Positions 8,055 through 15,135 of a stretch of 64,000 nt of DNA are shown here, piece by piece. Every line of letters starts with the position of its first letter. The first letter of the stretch is position 1. The translations under genes and the position numbers were made by a program. Under the pieces are notes generated by a model. The model was not told the DNA's origin. It saw nothing but the letters and a program-made list of their open reading frames with translations, and made no database searches. This DNA is from Candidatus Cottocaccamicrobium excrementipullorum (GTDB taxonomy: Bacteria > Bacillota > Clostridia > Lachnospirales > Lachnospiraceae), in the NCBI GenBank assembly GCA_018713255.1, contig DVFL01000006.1, positions 34,306 through 98,305 of the forward strand, written 5' to 3'.

Positions 8055-8837
8055 ATGAACATTGAAAAGCAGTATCTAACAATTAGCAATTATAACCGCC
8101 CGGGGACCAAGCGGGCCAGAACCACAGCCGTAGCCTGCCACTATATCGGCAATCCCGGCACCAGCGCCCAGGCCAACCGGAATTATTTCGAAAACCTGAA
8201 GGATACCCACACTACCAAGGCCAGCTGCCACTACATCATTGGCCTGGACGGCGAAATCCTGCAGCTGATCCCGGAGGATGAAATCAGCTGGTGCACCAAC
8301 CAGGCCAATAGCTACACGATCAGCATCGAGGCCTGCCATCCGGACAGCACCGGGCAATTTACAGATGCCACCTATAAATCCTATGTGGCACTCTGCGCCG
8401 ATATCTGCCAGCGCTGGGGCCTGGATCCGCAGAACGGTGGCCTGATCCGGCATTATGACGTCACCAAAAAGGTCTGCCCCAAATGGTTTGTTGACCACCC
8501 GGAGGCATGGACACAGTTTAAACGTGATGTTCAGGCAGCTATGGCCGTAGCACAGCAGGAACCCGGATGGCAGCATACCGATATTGGCTGGTGGTACATG
8601 TATGATGACGGCACCTACCCGGCCAACAAGTGGGAGTTGATCAATCATCACTGGTATTTATTCAACAAAGACGGTTACATGGTAACCGGCTGGCACCGCT
8701 GGGACGGCCAGACCTGTGATCCGGCTGACGGCAGCGGCGACTGGTACTTCCTGGACAATACTGCCGGCGGGCCATATGAGGGAGCCTGCTGGCATACCCG
8801 AGAAAATGGCGCTCAGGAAATCTGGTATGTGGAATAG
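8055..8837 (+). CDS. Phage endolysin: N-acetylmuramoyl-L-alanine amidase with wall-binding repeats
   Basis: 260-residue lysin. Residues ~20-165 are an Amidase_2/PGRP-type zinc amidase domain (TTAVACHYIGNPGTSAQANRN, HYIIGLDGEILQLIPEDEI, LIRHYDVTKKVCPKWF, with the His and Cys ligands expected). Residues ~176-260 are glucan/choline-binding-type repeats (GWWYMYDDGTYPANKWELI, WYLFNKDGYMVTGWH, DWYFLDN). It cuts the amide bond between MurNAc and the stem peptide. The repeats closely resemble those of the host secreted protein at 43620-43946. ATG 8055 has GGAGGATGAATC upstream. Confidence 0.92.
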   Translation: MNIEKQYLTISNYNRPGTKRARTTAVACHYIGNPGTSAQANRNYFENLKDTHTTKASCHYIIGLDGEILQLIPEDEISWCTNQANSYTISIEACHPDSTGQFTDATYKSYVALCADICQRWGLDPQNGGLIRHYDVTKKVCPKWFVDHPEAWTQFKRDVQAAMAVAQQEPGWQHTDIGWWYMYDDGTYPANKWELINHHWYLFNKDGYMVTGWHRWDGQTCDPADGSGDWYFLDNTAGGPYEGACWHTRENGAQEIWYVE

Positions 8838-8865
8838 AGTGGGCGGGAGGGTTATCCTCCCACTC
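8837..8865. terminator. Hairpin between convergent genes
   Basis: GAGTGGG...GGGAGG, a five-base loop, then CCTCCCACTC directly after the lysin stop. The stem-loop separates the lysin from the convergent minus-strand gene ending at 8864. There is only a short T tract on either side, so termination is inferred from position. Confidence 0.5.
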
Positions 8866-9067
8866 ATTTCTCCCCGATCTCCTGCACAATTCCACTGTAA
8901 CCGTAACTTGTTTCAAACTCAGCCCACGACTTTCTATTGCTTTTGGTGTACCAATGATTTTTATATGTAAAATTCCCATCCGGGTCGACAAGAATCAAAA
9001 GAGCTTGTTTCATGCTAGCTGCTTCAATTATTTCTGTGGTGCCTTTAATTCTGAATCTTCTTCTCAT
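8864..9067 (-). CDS. Hypothetical 67-residue prophage accessory protein
   Basis: Small basic protein beginning MRRRFRIKGTTEIIEAASMKQALLILVDPDGNFTYKNHWY. The start is supported by AAAAGGAAATAAA before the ATG. I do not recognise a family. It lies downstream of the 9116-9577 gene on the same strand, so both probably come from the operator-controlled leftward promoter at 9612-9640. A GC-rich inverted repeat (CCCGGC with GCCGGG, about 9081-9104) lies between the two genes and could attenuate expression. Confidence 0.55.
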   Translation of the reverse strand: MRRRFRIKGTTEIIEAASMKQALLILVDPDGNFTYKNHWYTKSNRKSWAEFETSYGYSGIVQEIGEK

Positions 9068-9115
9068 TTTATTTCCTTTTCTCCCGGCTTTACCCGGCCG
9101 GGACGGGGTAGAATA

Positions 9116-9577
9116 CTACCCAACAAATGAATAGGTTGCTTTTCCAGATGCATGGATATTACGGGAATAAAATCCGTCCCATCTGTTAACCAGTTCCTTG
9201 CGAACAATCACATCTTCTGCAAACGCTTCCTGGGCGTCTTCACTTACGATGTACTTCTTGTAGTAATCGGCGCATCCGGTCAATTCTGCCCTAAGTTCTT
9301 CAGCGCTGGCAATCCACTTCTTTTCGCTGGGATTCCATTTCGCATTAAAATTTCTTTTGATCCAATCCTTTGCGTTGTAGGTCTTTCCAGAAATTTCTCC
9401 GGTAATTGTATTGACTTCGATGATCTCGTCACCAACAACGTTCATTTTGATAATTTCATTCATATTGGATTTTGCCTCCTCCCATGCCTTCTTCAGTCCG
9501 GAGGAAATGGTCATTCCGGCCTTCTTAACTAACTCCCATGCTCTCTTCATGATCTTGCTTAAATCGTATTTCTTCAT
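9116..9577 (-). CDS. Hypothetical prophage accessory protein, 153 residues
   Basis: The start ATG at 9577 has GGAGGAAATAAAG upstream. Residues 1-45 are lysine-rich and helical (MKKYDLSKIMKRAWELVKKAG, LKKAWEEAKSNMNEI). The middle has a beta segment about DEIIEVNTITGEISGKTYNAKDWIK. The C-terminal part is mixed (WNPSEKKWIASAEELRAELTG). There is no signal peptide or membrane segment and no family I can name with a function. It is the first gene of the leftward transcript controlled by the palindromic operator, making it the likely main output of that switch. It is placed after the lysis genes, like a moron. Confidence 0.6.
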   Translation of the reverse strand: MKKYDLSKIMKRAWELVKKAGMTISSGLKKAWEEAKSNMNEIIKMNVVGDEIIEVNTITGEISGKTYNAKDWIKRNFNAKWNPSEKKWIASAEELRAELTGCADYYKKYIVSEDAQEAFAEDVIVRKELVNRWDGFYSRNIHASGKATYSFVG

Positions 9578-9611
9578 CTTTATTTCCTCCGTTCCTTTAT
9601 CTTATGGTTAT

Positions 9612-9640
9612 ATTATATACTAATATTAGTATAATGTCAA
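9612..9640 (-). promoter_or_regulatory. Leftward consensus promoter with operator in the spacer
   Basis: Read on the minus strand: TTGACA (9640-9635), a 17-base spacer, TATAAT (9617-9612), both perfect consensus. The 18-bp perfect palindrome TATACTAATATTAGTATA (9616-9633) fills the spacer and touches the -10. A protein bound there would block RNA polymerase. The start of the 9116-9577 gene lies about 35 bases downstream. Confidence 0.82.
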
Positions 9641-9651
9641 TGGGTTTTTAG

Positions 9652-9702
9652 ACTAATTTTAGGATATTTCATATTGACAATCTAACCCGGGAATGTTAAT
9701 TT
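9652..9702 (+). promoter_or_regulatory. Promoter of the HTH regulator with degenerate operator
   Basis: TTGACA at 9674-9679, a 17-base spacer, then TAATTT at 9697-9702, ahead of the regulator start at 9721 (ribosome site AGGAGGTG). Just upstream, ACTAATTTTAGG at 9652-9663 matches the flanking operator core ACTAATATTAGT at 10 of 12 positions. It could serve for autoregulation. Confidence 0.5.
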
Positions 9703-9720
9703 ACTTATAGGAGGTGCTAT

Positions 9721-9948
9721 ATGATTAGATATAAAATTGATGTATTTGCCGAATTAAGCAAGCATGGATTTAACCAGACACGCATACAAAAAGAGAATTT
9801 GTTGCCCCGTCAAACAATGACGAATATCAAAGCAGGGAAAAGCATTACCCTGGAGACGCTGAATAAGATTTGCCTTATGTGCCGGATGCAGCCGGGGGAT
9901 ATAATTGAAATGATCCCAACGGACGAAGAAAAGATAAAGTATTATTGA
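9721..9948 (+). CDS. Small XRE/Cro-CI-type HTH repressor
   Basis: 75-residue protein consisting essentially of one helix-turn-helix domain (FAELSKHGFNQTRIQKENLLPRQTMTNIKAGKSITLETLNKICLMCRMQPGDIIEMI). This is the minimal Cro/CI-like type common in Firmicutes. It has no dimerisation or protease-like domain, so induction by RecA-style cleavage is unlikely. It stands between two promoters (9612-9640 leftward, 9957-9985 rightward) carrying the same palindrome, which makes it the obvious candidate to bind them. That binding is inference. Confidence 0.82.
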   Translation: MIRYKIDVFAELSKHGFNQTRIQKENLLPRQTMTNIKAGKSITLETLNKICLMCRMQPGDIIEMIPTDEEKIKYY

Positions 9949-9956
9949 TTCTATGC

Positions 9957-9985
9957 TTGACAATATACTAATATTAGTATATAAT
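9957..9985 (+). promoter_or_regulatory. Rightward consensus promoter with operator in the spacer
   Basis: TTGACA at 9957-9962, a 17-base spacer, TATAAT at 9980-9985. A 20-bp perfect palindrome, ATATACTAATATTAGTATAT (9963-9982), occupies the spacer and overlaps the -10. It shares its central 18 bases exactly with the leftward promoter operator. It drives the genes from 10009 onward. Confidence 0.85.
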
Positions 9986-10008
9986 ATAATTGTCAGGAGG
10001 GAAACCAA

Positions 10009-10062
10009 ATGACAATAACCCGAAAGGGAGAAAGGAGAACATATGGCAGTGAACATGAGTGA
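10009..10062 (+). CDS. Possible 17-residue leader peptide
   Basis: ATG at 10009 has a strong ribosome site (CAGGAGGG, 9994-10001) and encodes MTITRKGERRTYGSEHE before TGA. It overlaps the start of the 10043 gene in another frame. It could be a leader that couples translation to the next gene, or a chance short frame. Its support is the ribosome site and its place at the 5' end of the operator-controlled transcript. Confidence 0.35.
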   Translation: MTITRKGERRTYGSEHE

Positions 10063-10183
10063 AACGGCAAGACTGATCCTTGGACTCCGGGCTGCAGGAT
10101 GGGACGAAAAATCTATTAATGATTTCATCCTGTATATTGAGACCGGCGAGGAACAGTATAAGCCAAAAGAAAAGGCCGACTAA
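10043..10183 (+). CDS. 46-residue hypothetical prophage protein
   Basis: ATG 10043 has AAAGGAGAACAT upstream. The protein MAVNMSETARLILGLRAAGW...DEKSINDFILYIETGEEQ is short, acidic and probably helical. Small proteins of this look are frequent in Lachnospiraceae mobile elements, but I know of no function. It is the first full gene of the rightward transcript and so would be co-regulated with the leftward genes. Confidence 0.55.
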   Translation: MAVNMSETARLILGLRAAGWDEKSINDFILYIETGEEQYKPKEKAD

Positions 10184-10205
10184 AAAGCCGGCCAACACAC
10201 ACAAC

Positions 10206-10226
10206 GGGGCGGAGCAAATCCGCCCC
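10206..10226. other. GC hairpin between small prophage genes
   Basis: GGGGCGGA, loop GCAAA, TCCGCCCC form an eight-pair stem. It is not followed by T residues on the plus strand. It may protect or partly attenuate the rightward transcript before the 10276 gene. Confidence 0.4.
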
Positions 10227-10275
10227 ACACAAAAAAGATACCATAAGCCTAAAATAAAAACAAGAGGTTAAAATT

Positions 10276-10566
10276 ATGAAGATTAATGGAATTGGAATAA
10301 TAAAAAAAGAGCAGGCAATGTCTATATTAACAAAAGAAGGAAGACAAGCCGTACAGAGCGGAGATATCACTCTTGATGAGCTGGGACAGATGTATAAACT
10401 CGAAATGGTCAAACGGTCTTCCAAAATTGGAGATATGCCGGATACATTTCGGCAATGTTATAAATGGATACCAGACAAGTTAAAAGATGAACTAACACCA
10501 GCGGATTTGGCAAATCTTACAGATCAATTTTACGATTGCTACAGCAACGGAAAAGCGGGGAAGTAA
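10276..10566 (+). CDS. Hypothetical 96-residue prophage protein
   Basis: ATG 10276 is preceded by AGAGGTTAAAATT. Sequence: MKINGIGIIKKEQAMSILTK, then EGRQAVQSGDITLDELGQMYK and a C-terminal segment with PDTFRQCYKWIPDKLKDELTPADLANLTDQFYDCY. It is soluble and mostly helical. No family recognised. It is the last gene before the attachment site, and its stop is followed by a hairpin at 10552-10580. Confidence 0.55.
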   Translation: MKINGIGIIKKEQAMSILTKEGRQAVQSGDITLDELGQMYKLEMVKRSSKIGDMPDTFRQCYKWIPDKLKDELTPADLANLTDQFYDCYSNGKAGK

Positions 10567-10580
10567 ACCCTCCCCGCTTT
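10552..10580 (+). terminator. Hairpin at the end of the prophage accessory operon
   Basis: AAAGCGGGGA (10552-10561) pairs with TCCCCGCTTT (10571-10580) across a nine-base loop that contains the stop codon of the last prophage gene. The T tract is short. Confidence 0.6.
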
Positions 10581-10732
10581 CTGCAATGTGGCTGACCGCA
10601 TCACATTAAATATTGTTATTTCAATCCGCGTTTGCCGGATAGCTGGCAAAACCACAGCAGGAAGCATCCATCCTGGGTGACTGATTAAATCATATCCTTT
10701 AATGGTTCAAAAGTCAAGATACACTACAGGAC

Positions 10733-10756
10733 TTTTTGCTAAAGTTTTTGCTAAAG
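10733..10756 (+). repeat. Tandem 12-bp direct repeat near the attachment site
   Basis: TTTTTGCTAAAG occurs twice with no gap (10733-10744 and 10745-10756), about 105 bases before the tRNA-Gly remnant. Closely spaced short direct repeats beside an att site are typical of integrase arm-binding sites. The rest of 10581-10859 shows no gene or other clear signal. Confidence 0.55.
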
Positions 10757-10859
10757 TCAATCCGTGTAAACTGTAGCAAAATCAATGGTTTTTGGGAGCG
10801 CACAATGCGTAAAAATGCTGTATTTTATTGATTTTTACTGGTTATTAGTATTAGGTATT

Positions 10860-10905
10860 CACCTTGCCAAGGTGGGGGCCGCGGGTTCGAATCCCGTCTC
10901 GCGCT
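10860..10905 (+). other. Prophage attachment site: 3' half of tRNA-Gly(GCC)
   Basis: The sequence contains the anticodon arm CACCTTGCCAAGGTG (anticodon GCC), the T arm GCGGGTTCGAATCCCGT and the acceptor 3' strand CTCGCGC plus discriminator T. The D arm and the 5' acceptor strand (expected GCGCGAG about 70 bases upstream) are absent. This is the 3'-terminal duplication left when an element integrates into a tRNA gene; the intact tRNA should lie at the other prophage end, outside the window. It marks the right prophage boundary. Confidence 0.82.
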
Positions 10906-10917
10906 TTTTTTATTTTG

Positions 10918-10952
10918 CCGGAAACCTTAGTTTATTAGGTTTCCGGTTTTTT
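10918..10952 (+). terminator. Intrinsic terminator of the original tRNA-Gly gene
   Basis: CCGGAAACCT pairs with AGGTTTCCGG and is followed by TTTTTT at 10947-10952. It lies 13 bases after the tRNA remnant, as expected for the terminator of the tRNA transcription unit displaced by the prophage. Confidence 0.8.
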
Positions 10953-11011
10953 GTTTGATTTTATAAGATTTTGTCAGGGGCAGAGCAGGAGAGATCTTGC
11001 TGGGATTTGTT

Positions 11012-11875
11012 TCACTTCATGCTGCTGCCCGGCAGCTTGTTTTTATTTCGCCATTCCCGAGGAGAGATCCCGTAAGTATGCTTGAAGGCCCGGGAGAAGT
11101 GAAGCTGATTGGGATACCCCACGGCGTTTCCGATATCGCCGATGCTCAGGTCTGTGAGCTTAAGCAGCTCCGCCGCCTTTACCATACGGTAGCTCATAAT
11201 AAATTCTTGCGGTGATTTTCCGATAGTGTCTTTAAAAATCCTGCCGAAATAGCTGCGGTTTAGTCCGCAGGATTTTGCCAGACTTTCCACAGAGATATCA
11301 TTTTGGAAGTTCTGCTCAATGTAGGTTAAGGCTTCTTTGATATAAAAATCCCGCACCCGTCCTTCACTGGAGAATCGCATCGATACAGAGGAGCGGGACA
11401 TATAGTCAATAAACAGATAGAGGTGTCCGATCAGGTGGAAAGGGGATTCATCCCCGTGTTCTGCCATGTAGAGCATCTCTTTTTTCATTTCTTCCCGCAG
11501 TTCTTTAGAATGGGCGTGGTAAACTGGGTTATCTGGACTTAATCCGGTCATTTCTACGATTTCTTTTGCCCGCAGTCCGTCAAATTCTACCCATACATAT
11601 TCCCAGGGAAGATTCTGGTCCGCCACATAGGTGGTAATTTGACGTGGAAAGATCATGAATCCCTGGCCGCTTTTGATTTGATAAGTTTTGGTCTCGCCTT
11701 TGGAATTGTCTGCCATCAGCGTTCCTGTGCCGGAGATAACGAAGTGAAACAAATAGTGATTCCTGGAAGCTGGTCCAAAAGAATGGGCTGGCTCGCATTG
11801 TTCTTTGCCAAACTGGTACAGTCCAAGGTCTACAAAGTTCTCATTGGGGAACACGTAGAATAAAATATCGCTCAT
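11012..11875 (-). CDS. AraC-family transcriptional regulator of the galactoside operon
   Basis: 287 residues. The N-terminal ~150 are a cupin-type sensor (FHFVISGTGTLMADNSKG, GQGFMIFPRQITTYVADQ). The C-terminal ~100 carry two helix-turn-helix motifs of the AraC type (VESLAKSCGLNRSYFGRIFKDTIGKSPQEFI and IGDIGNAVGYPNQLHFSRAFKHTYGISPREW). It is divergent from the ABC importer/alpha-galactosidase operon, the arrangement of RafR/MsmR-type activators of raffinose and melibiose genes. The inducer is probably an alpha-galactoside; that is inference from context. Confidence 0.88.
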   Translation of the reverse strand: MSDILFYVFPNENFVDLGLYQFGKEQCEPAHSFGPASRNHYLFHFVISGTGTLMADNSKGETKTYQIKSGQGFMIFPRQITTYVADQNLPWEYVWVEFDGLRAKEIVEMTGLSPDNPVYHAHSKELREEMKKEMLYMAEHGDESPFHLIGHLYLFIDYMSRSSVSMRFSSEGRVRDFYIKEALTYIEQNFQNDISVESLAKSCGLNRSYFGRIFKDTIGKSPQEFIMSYRMVKAAELLKLTDLSIGDIGNAVGYPNQLHFSRAFKHTYGISPREWRNKNKLPGSSMK

Positions 11876-12000
11876 AGTTGAGTCCTCCTGATGTGAGCGC
11901 AGTTTGAATTCTGCTATCTATAATATACCAAAATGATACCCGACTTGGCAATATCCTGATAAAAGCAACATAAAGACATAAAATGCCAAATATAAGGGTA

Positions 12001-12029
12001 TTCATAAGCGTATTTTGGAATGTTATAAT
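12001..12029 (+). promoter_or_regulatory. Activator-dependent promoter of the sugar ABC operon
   Basis: A perfect TATAAT at 12024-12029 is paired, at 17 bases, with a poor -35 (TTCATA, 12001-12006). A good -10 with a weak -35 is typical where an AraC protein recruits polymerase. The region between the divergent genes (11876-12075) holds this signal and the ribosome site AGGAGGG. Confidence 0.6.
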
Positions 12030-12075
12030 CATTTTAGCAGTAAAGAAATACTAAAAGGAGGGAGCAAAAACGATT

Positions 12076-13359
12076 ATGAGAAGGAAAAAGGGGATCTATG
12101 CAGTCCTGGCAGTCAGCGCCTTGGCGGCTGTTGTTCTTCCGGGGTGCAGCTCAGGGGGGAAGGATGGAGTTACAGAGATCGAGATTCTGCAGTACAAGCC
12201 GGAGGCTGCCGCGTATTTCGATCAGGTAGAAGAGCAGTTCAATGCTACCCATGATGACATTCATCTGACGATCAGTTCACCGGATGATGCCAGCACCATT
12301 ATGAGAACCAGATTTGTCAGAGAGGATTATCCGGATATTATTGGAATCGGCGGAGACATAAACTATTCTTATTATGTAGATGCCGATATTCTGGCGGATG
12401 TTTCTGACTATCCAGGACTGGCGGATATTAATGAGGCTTATCTGGATATTCTGGAGGCGCTGGAGATCGTGCCCACAGAGGGAACCTACGGCGTTCCTTA
12501 TGTAGCCAATGCCGCCGGTATTTTGTATAACCGGGATATGTTTGAAGAGAATGGATGGGAGATTCCGGAAACTTGGGATGAACTGATCAGCCTTTGCGGT
12601 GAAATTCAAGAGAAGGGTATTCTGCCTTTCTATTTTGGATTCCGGGATACTTGGACATGTCTTGCACCGTGGAATGCCCTGGCAGTATGCCTTGCTCCGG
12701 CAGATACTTGTAAGCAGGTGAACGCCGGCGCGACTACTTTTACGGAGCAGTATCGGGAGACTGCGGAAAAGTGTCTTGAACTGGTAAGCTATGGGCCGGA
12801 CGATCCGTTTGCTTACGGCTATAATGATGCATGTACCGCTTTTGCCAATGGCGAAGCAGCCATGTATCCCATCGGAAGTTATGCAGTGCCTCAGGTTCTG
12901 CAGGTTAATCCGGAAATGAATATTGATTCATTCCCCCTTCCGGCAAGCAACGATGTTTCCAAGAACACGCTTAACTCTGGCGTGGATTTAATGTTCTGTG
13001 TAACGGCAGCCTGCGAGCATAAAGAGGCGGCTTATGAAGTTCTTGATTTCCTTTTGGAAGACGAGAATCTTCAGGCCTACATTGATGCGCAGAATGCAGT
13101 GCCCTGTAAAACGGGAGACTTCAAATTGGCGCCTCAGTTGGACGGCATGCTTTCGTTTATCGAAGCCGGCAATATGACAGATTACCAGGATCATTATTAT
13201 CCGTCGGAGATGGCGGCAGATGCACTGATTCAGACATTCTTAATCAACAAGGATGTGGATCAATTCCTTACTACCTTTGATACCAGTTGGCAGAGATACA
13301 ACCGGGATATCATTCGTGAAGTTCAGGAATATGAAGAAGCCAACGGCACTGCTGAATAG
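12076..13359 (+). CDS. Sugar ABC transporter substrate-binding lipoprotein
   Basis: 427 residues. The lipoprotein signal peptide is KGIYAVLAVSALAAVVLPGC with lipobox LPGC (Cys24). The mature part is a family 1 extracellular solute-binding protein (ITISSPDD-like start, YGVPYVANAAGILYNRDMFEENGWEIPETWDEL). It captures the sugar outside the membrane for the two permeases that follow. With an AraC gene upstream and an alpha-galactosidase downstream, the ligand is probably raffinose/melibiose-type. ATG 12076 follows AGGAGGGAGC; the gene is the first of the operon. Confidence 0.9.
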   Translation: MRRKKGIYAVLAVSALAAVVLPGCSSGGKDGVTEIEILQYKPEAAAYFDQVEEQFNATHDDIHLTISSPDDASTIMRTRFVREDYPDIIGIGGDINYSYYVDADILADVSDYPGLADINEAYLDILEALEIVPTEGTYGVPYVANAAGILYNRDMFEENGWEIPETWDELISLCGEIQEKGILPFYFGFRDTWTCLAPWNALAVCLAPADTCKQVNAGATTFTEQYRETAEKCLELVSYGPDDPFAYGYNDACTAFANGEAAMYPIGSYAVPQVLQVNPEMNIDSFPLPASNDVSKNTLNSGVDLMFCVTAACEHKEAAYEVLDFLLEDENLQAYIDAQNAVPCKTGDFKLAPQLDGMLSFIEAGNMTDYQDHYYPSEMAADALIQTFLINKDVDQFLTTFDTSWQRYNRDIIREVQEYEEANGTAE

Positions 13360-13376
13360 GAAAGGAGCAGGGGGAA

Positions 13377-14249
13377 ATGAAAAAATTAAATGACAGCAAA
13401 CGGACGTACATGCTGATTACCATACCGATTCTGGCGCTGTTTGTATGCTTTAACACGGTACCGTTAATCCGCGGTGTTATTTACAGCTTTACTAATTTTA
13501 AAGGGTTTGGAACGTATGAGTGGGTTGGATTAAGAAACTATATGGATCTGTTTACCGACCCTAGAATCGGCGGTTCTTACTTGTTTACCATTAAACTGGC
13601 AATTATGGCAACGATTATCACCAATGTAATCAGCTTGATTCTTGCTCTTGGCCTGAACAGCAGTATAAAAGGAAAAACTTTCCTTCGTGCGGCATATTTT
13701 GTGCCGAATGTATTAGGCGCCCTTGTGGTAGGTTACATTTTCCAGTATTTCTTTACTTACATTCTTCCGGGGATTGGAAGAGCCCTGGGAATTGAAGCTC
13801 TCAGCTCCAGCATGCTTTCCAGCAGCAGCACTGCATGGTTTGCAATTGTAATTGTATGTGCATGGCAGTCGATTGCCATGAACACAATTATTTATATTTC
13901 CGGTATCCAGACGGTTCCGGAGGATGTATATGAAGCTGGCGACCTTGACGGAGCCACCGGCTGGAAGAAATTCCGGTATTTGACATTTCCGCTGATCATT
14001 CCTTTCTTTACCATCAATATGGTTTTGTGCGTAAAGAATTTCCTGATGGTATTTGATCAGATCGTAGCCATGACAAGCGGAGGTCCTGCACAGAGTACAG
14101 AGTCTATCTCTTATCTGATTTACAACAACGGTTTGTCAGGCGGAAGTTTCGGATATCAGAGCGCTAATGCCGTTGTATTCTTTATCGTAATTGTGGCAAT
14201 TTCTGTAGCACAGATGACCATTTCAGGAAAGAAGGAGGAACAGTTATAA
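13377..14249 (+). CDS. Sugar ABC transporter permease (MalF/MsmF type)
   Basis: 290 residues with six predicted membrane helices. The cytoplasmic EAA loop is visible as EDVYEAGDLDGATGWKKFRYLTFPLI, the docking site for the ATPase. It forms the transmembrane pair with the next gene, whose ATG overlaps its stop (ATAATG arrangement at 14247-14251). The ribosome site is AGGAGCAGGGGG. No ATPase gene follows in this operon. Confidence 0.92.
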   Translation: MKKLNDSKRTYMLITIPILALFVCFNTVPLIRGVIYSFTNFKGFGTYEWVGLRNYMDLFTDPRIGGSYLFTIKLAIMATIITNVISLILALGLNSSIKGKTFLRAAYFVPNVLGALVVGYIFQYFFTYILPGIGRALGIEALSSSMLSSSSTAWFAIVIVCAWQSIAMNTIIYISGIQTVPEDVYEAGDLDGATGWKKFRYLTFPLIIPFFTINMVLCVKNFLMVFDQIVAMTSGGPAQSTESISYLIYNNGLSGGSFGYQSANAVVFFIVIVAISVAQMTISGKKEEQL

Positions 14250-15091
14250 TGTACGAGAAAGCAAAAGCAAAGATAAACTGGCCTGTTACAATCCTGTTGT
14301 TTATTGGTCTGATTACCGTGGCCTTTCCACTGTATATGACCATTGTAATCGCATTTAAACAGCCTTCCGAAATGACCAACAGCATTTCCGGAATTCTTTC
14401 TCTCCCCAAATCCTGGAGCTTGAGCAACTTTTCTCAGGCGATGGAACTGACTGATTTCTGGCGGTCTCTGGGAACCAGCCTTATGGTGACCAGCGTTACC
14501 TTGATTCTCAGCATACTTCTCCATTCCATGATGGGATATGCAGTGGGAAGAAATAAAGCCCACAGCAAATGGTATAATTTTGTTTATCTGTTTATTGTAA
14601 GCGGTATGTTCGTTCCTTTTGCAATTCTGATGATGCCTTTGGCAAAACAGACGGCGGAAATGCATCTGGATAACTGGTTCGGCGTTATTCTTCTTTATGT
14701 GGTATTTTATATGCCGATGAATTTGCTGCTGTATACCGGTTATCTTGTAAACATTCCCATTGCCCTTGAGGAGGCAGCAAGGGTGGACGGCGCAACTACC
14801 TGGCGGACATTCTGGAGTATTATTTTCCCCATTATGAAGCCTATGCATGCAACTGTGGCGGTAATTACCGCATTGGCTGTGTGGAACGATGTGATGACGC
14901 CGTTGATCATTATGTCAGGAAAAGGAACTAATACCCTGCCGCTGGCACAGCTTACGTTCCAGACTCAGTTCGGAACAAACTACAATTTGGCGTTTGCATC
15001 TTATTTACTGGCATTGATTCCGATTATTATTTTCTATGTTCTTTGCCAGAAACAAATTATTAACGGCGTAGTAAACGGCGCAGTAAAATAA
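14249..15091 (+). CDS. Sugar ABC transporter permease (MalG/MsmG type)
   Basis: 280 residues, six membrane helices, with the EAA loop EEAARVDGATTWRTFWSIIFPIMKP. It partners the upstream permease. It is followed after 45 bases by the alpha-galactosidase gene, so sugar uptake and hydrolysis are coupled in one transcript. Energy must come from an ATPase encoded elsewhere; the MsmK/UgpC-type protein at 48186-49298 is the candidate in this window. Confidence 0.92.
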   Translation: MYEKAKAKINWPVTILLFIGLITVAFPLYMTIVIAFKQPSEMTNSISGILSLPKSWSLSNFSQAMELTDFWRSLGTSLMVTSVTLILSILLHSMMGYAVGRNKAHSKWYNFVYLFIVSGMFVPFAILMMPLAKQTAEMHLDNWFGVILLYVVFYMPMNLLLYTGYLVNIPIALEEAARVDGATTWRTFWSIIFPIMKPMHATVAVITALAVWNDVMTPLIIMSGKGTNTLPLAQLTFQTQFGTNYNLAFASYLLALIPIIIFYVLCQKQIINGVVNGAVK

Positions 15092-15135
15092 TATGGCAGA
15101 TGCCTTGACAGCTTAAAGATCAGGAGGAAATAAAT

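Noticed and set aside
10860..10905. Complete tRNA-Gly gene
   Set aside because: The D arm and the 5' acceptor strand complementary to CTCGCGC are absent upstream; only the 3' half exists.
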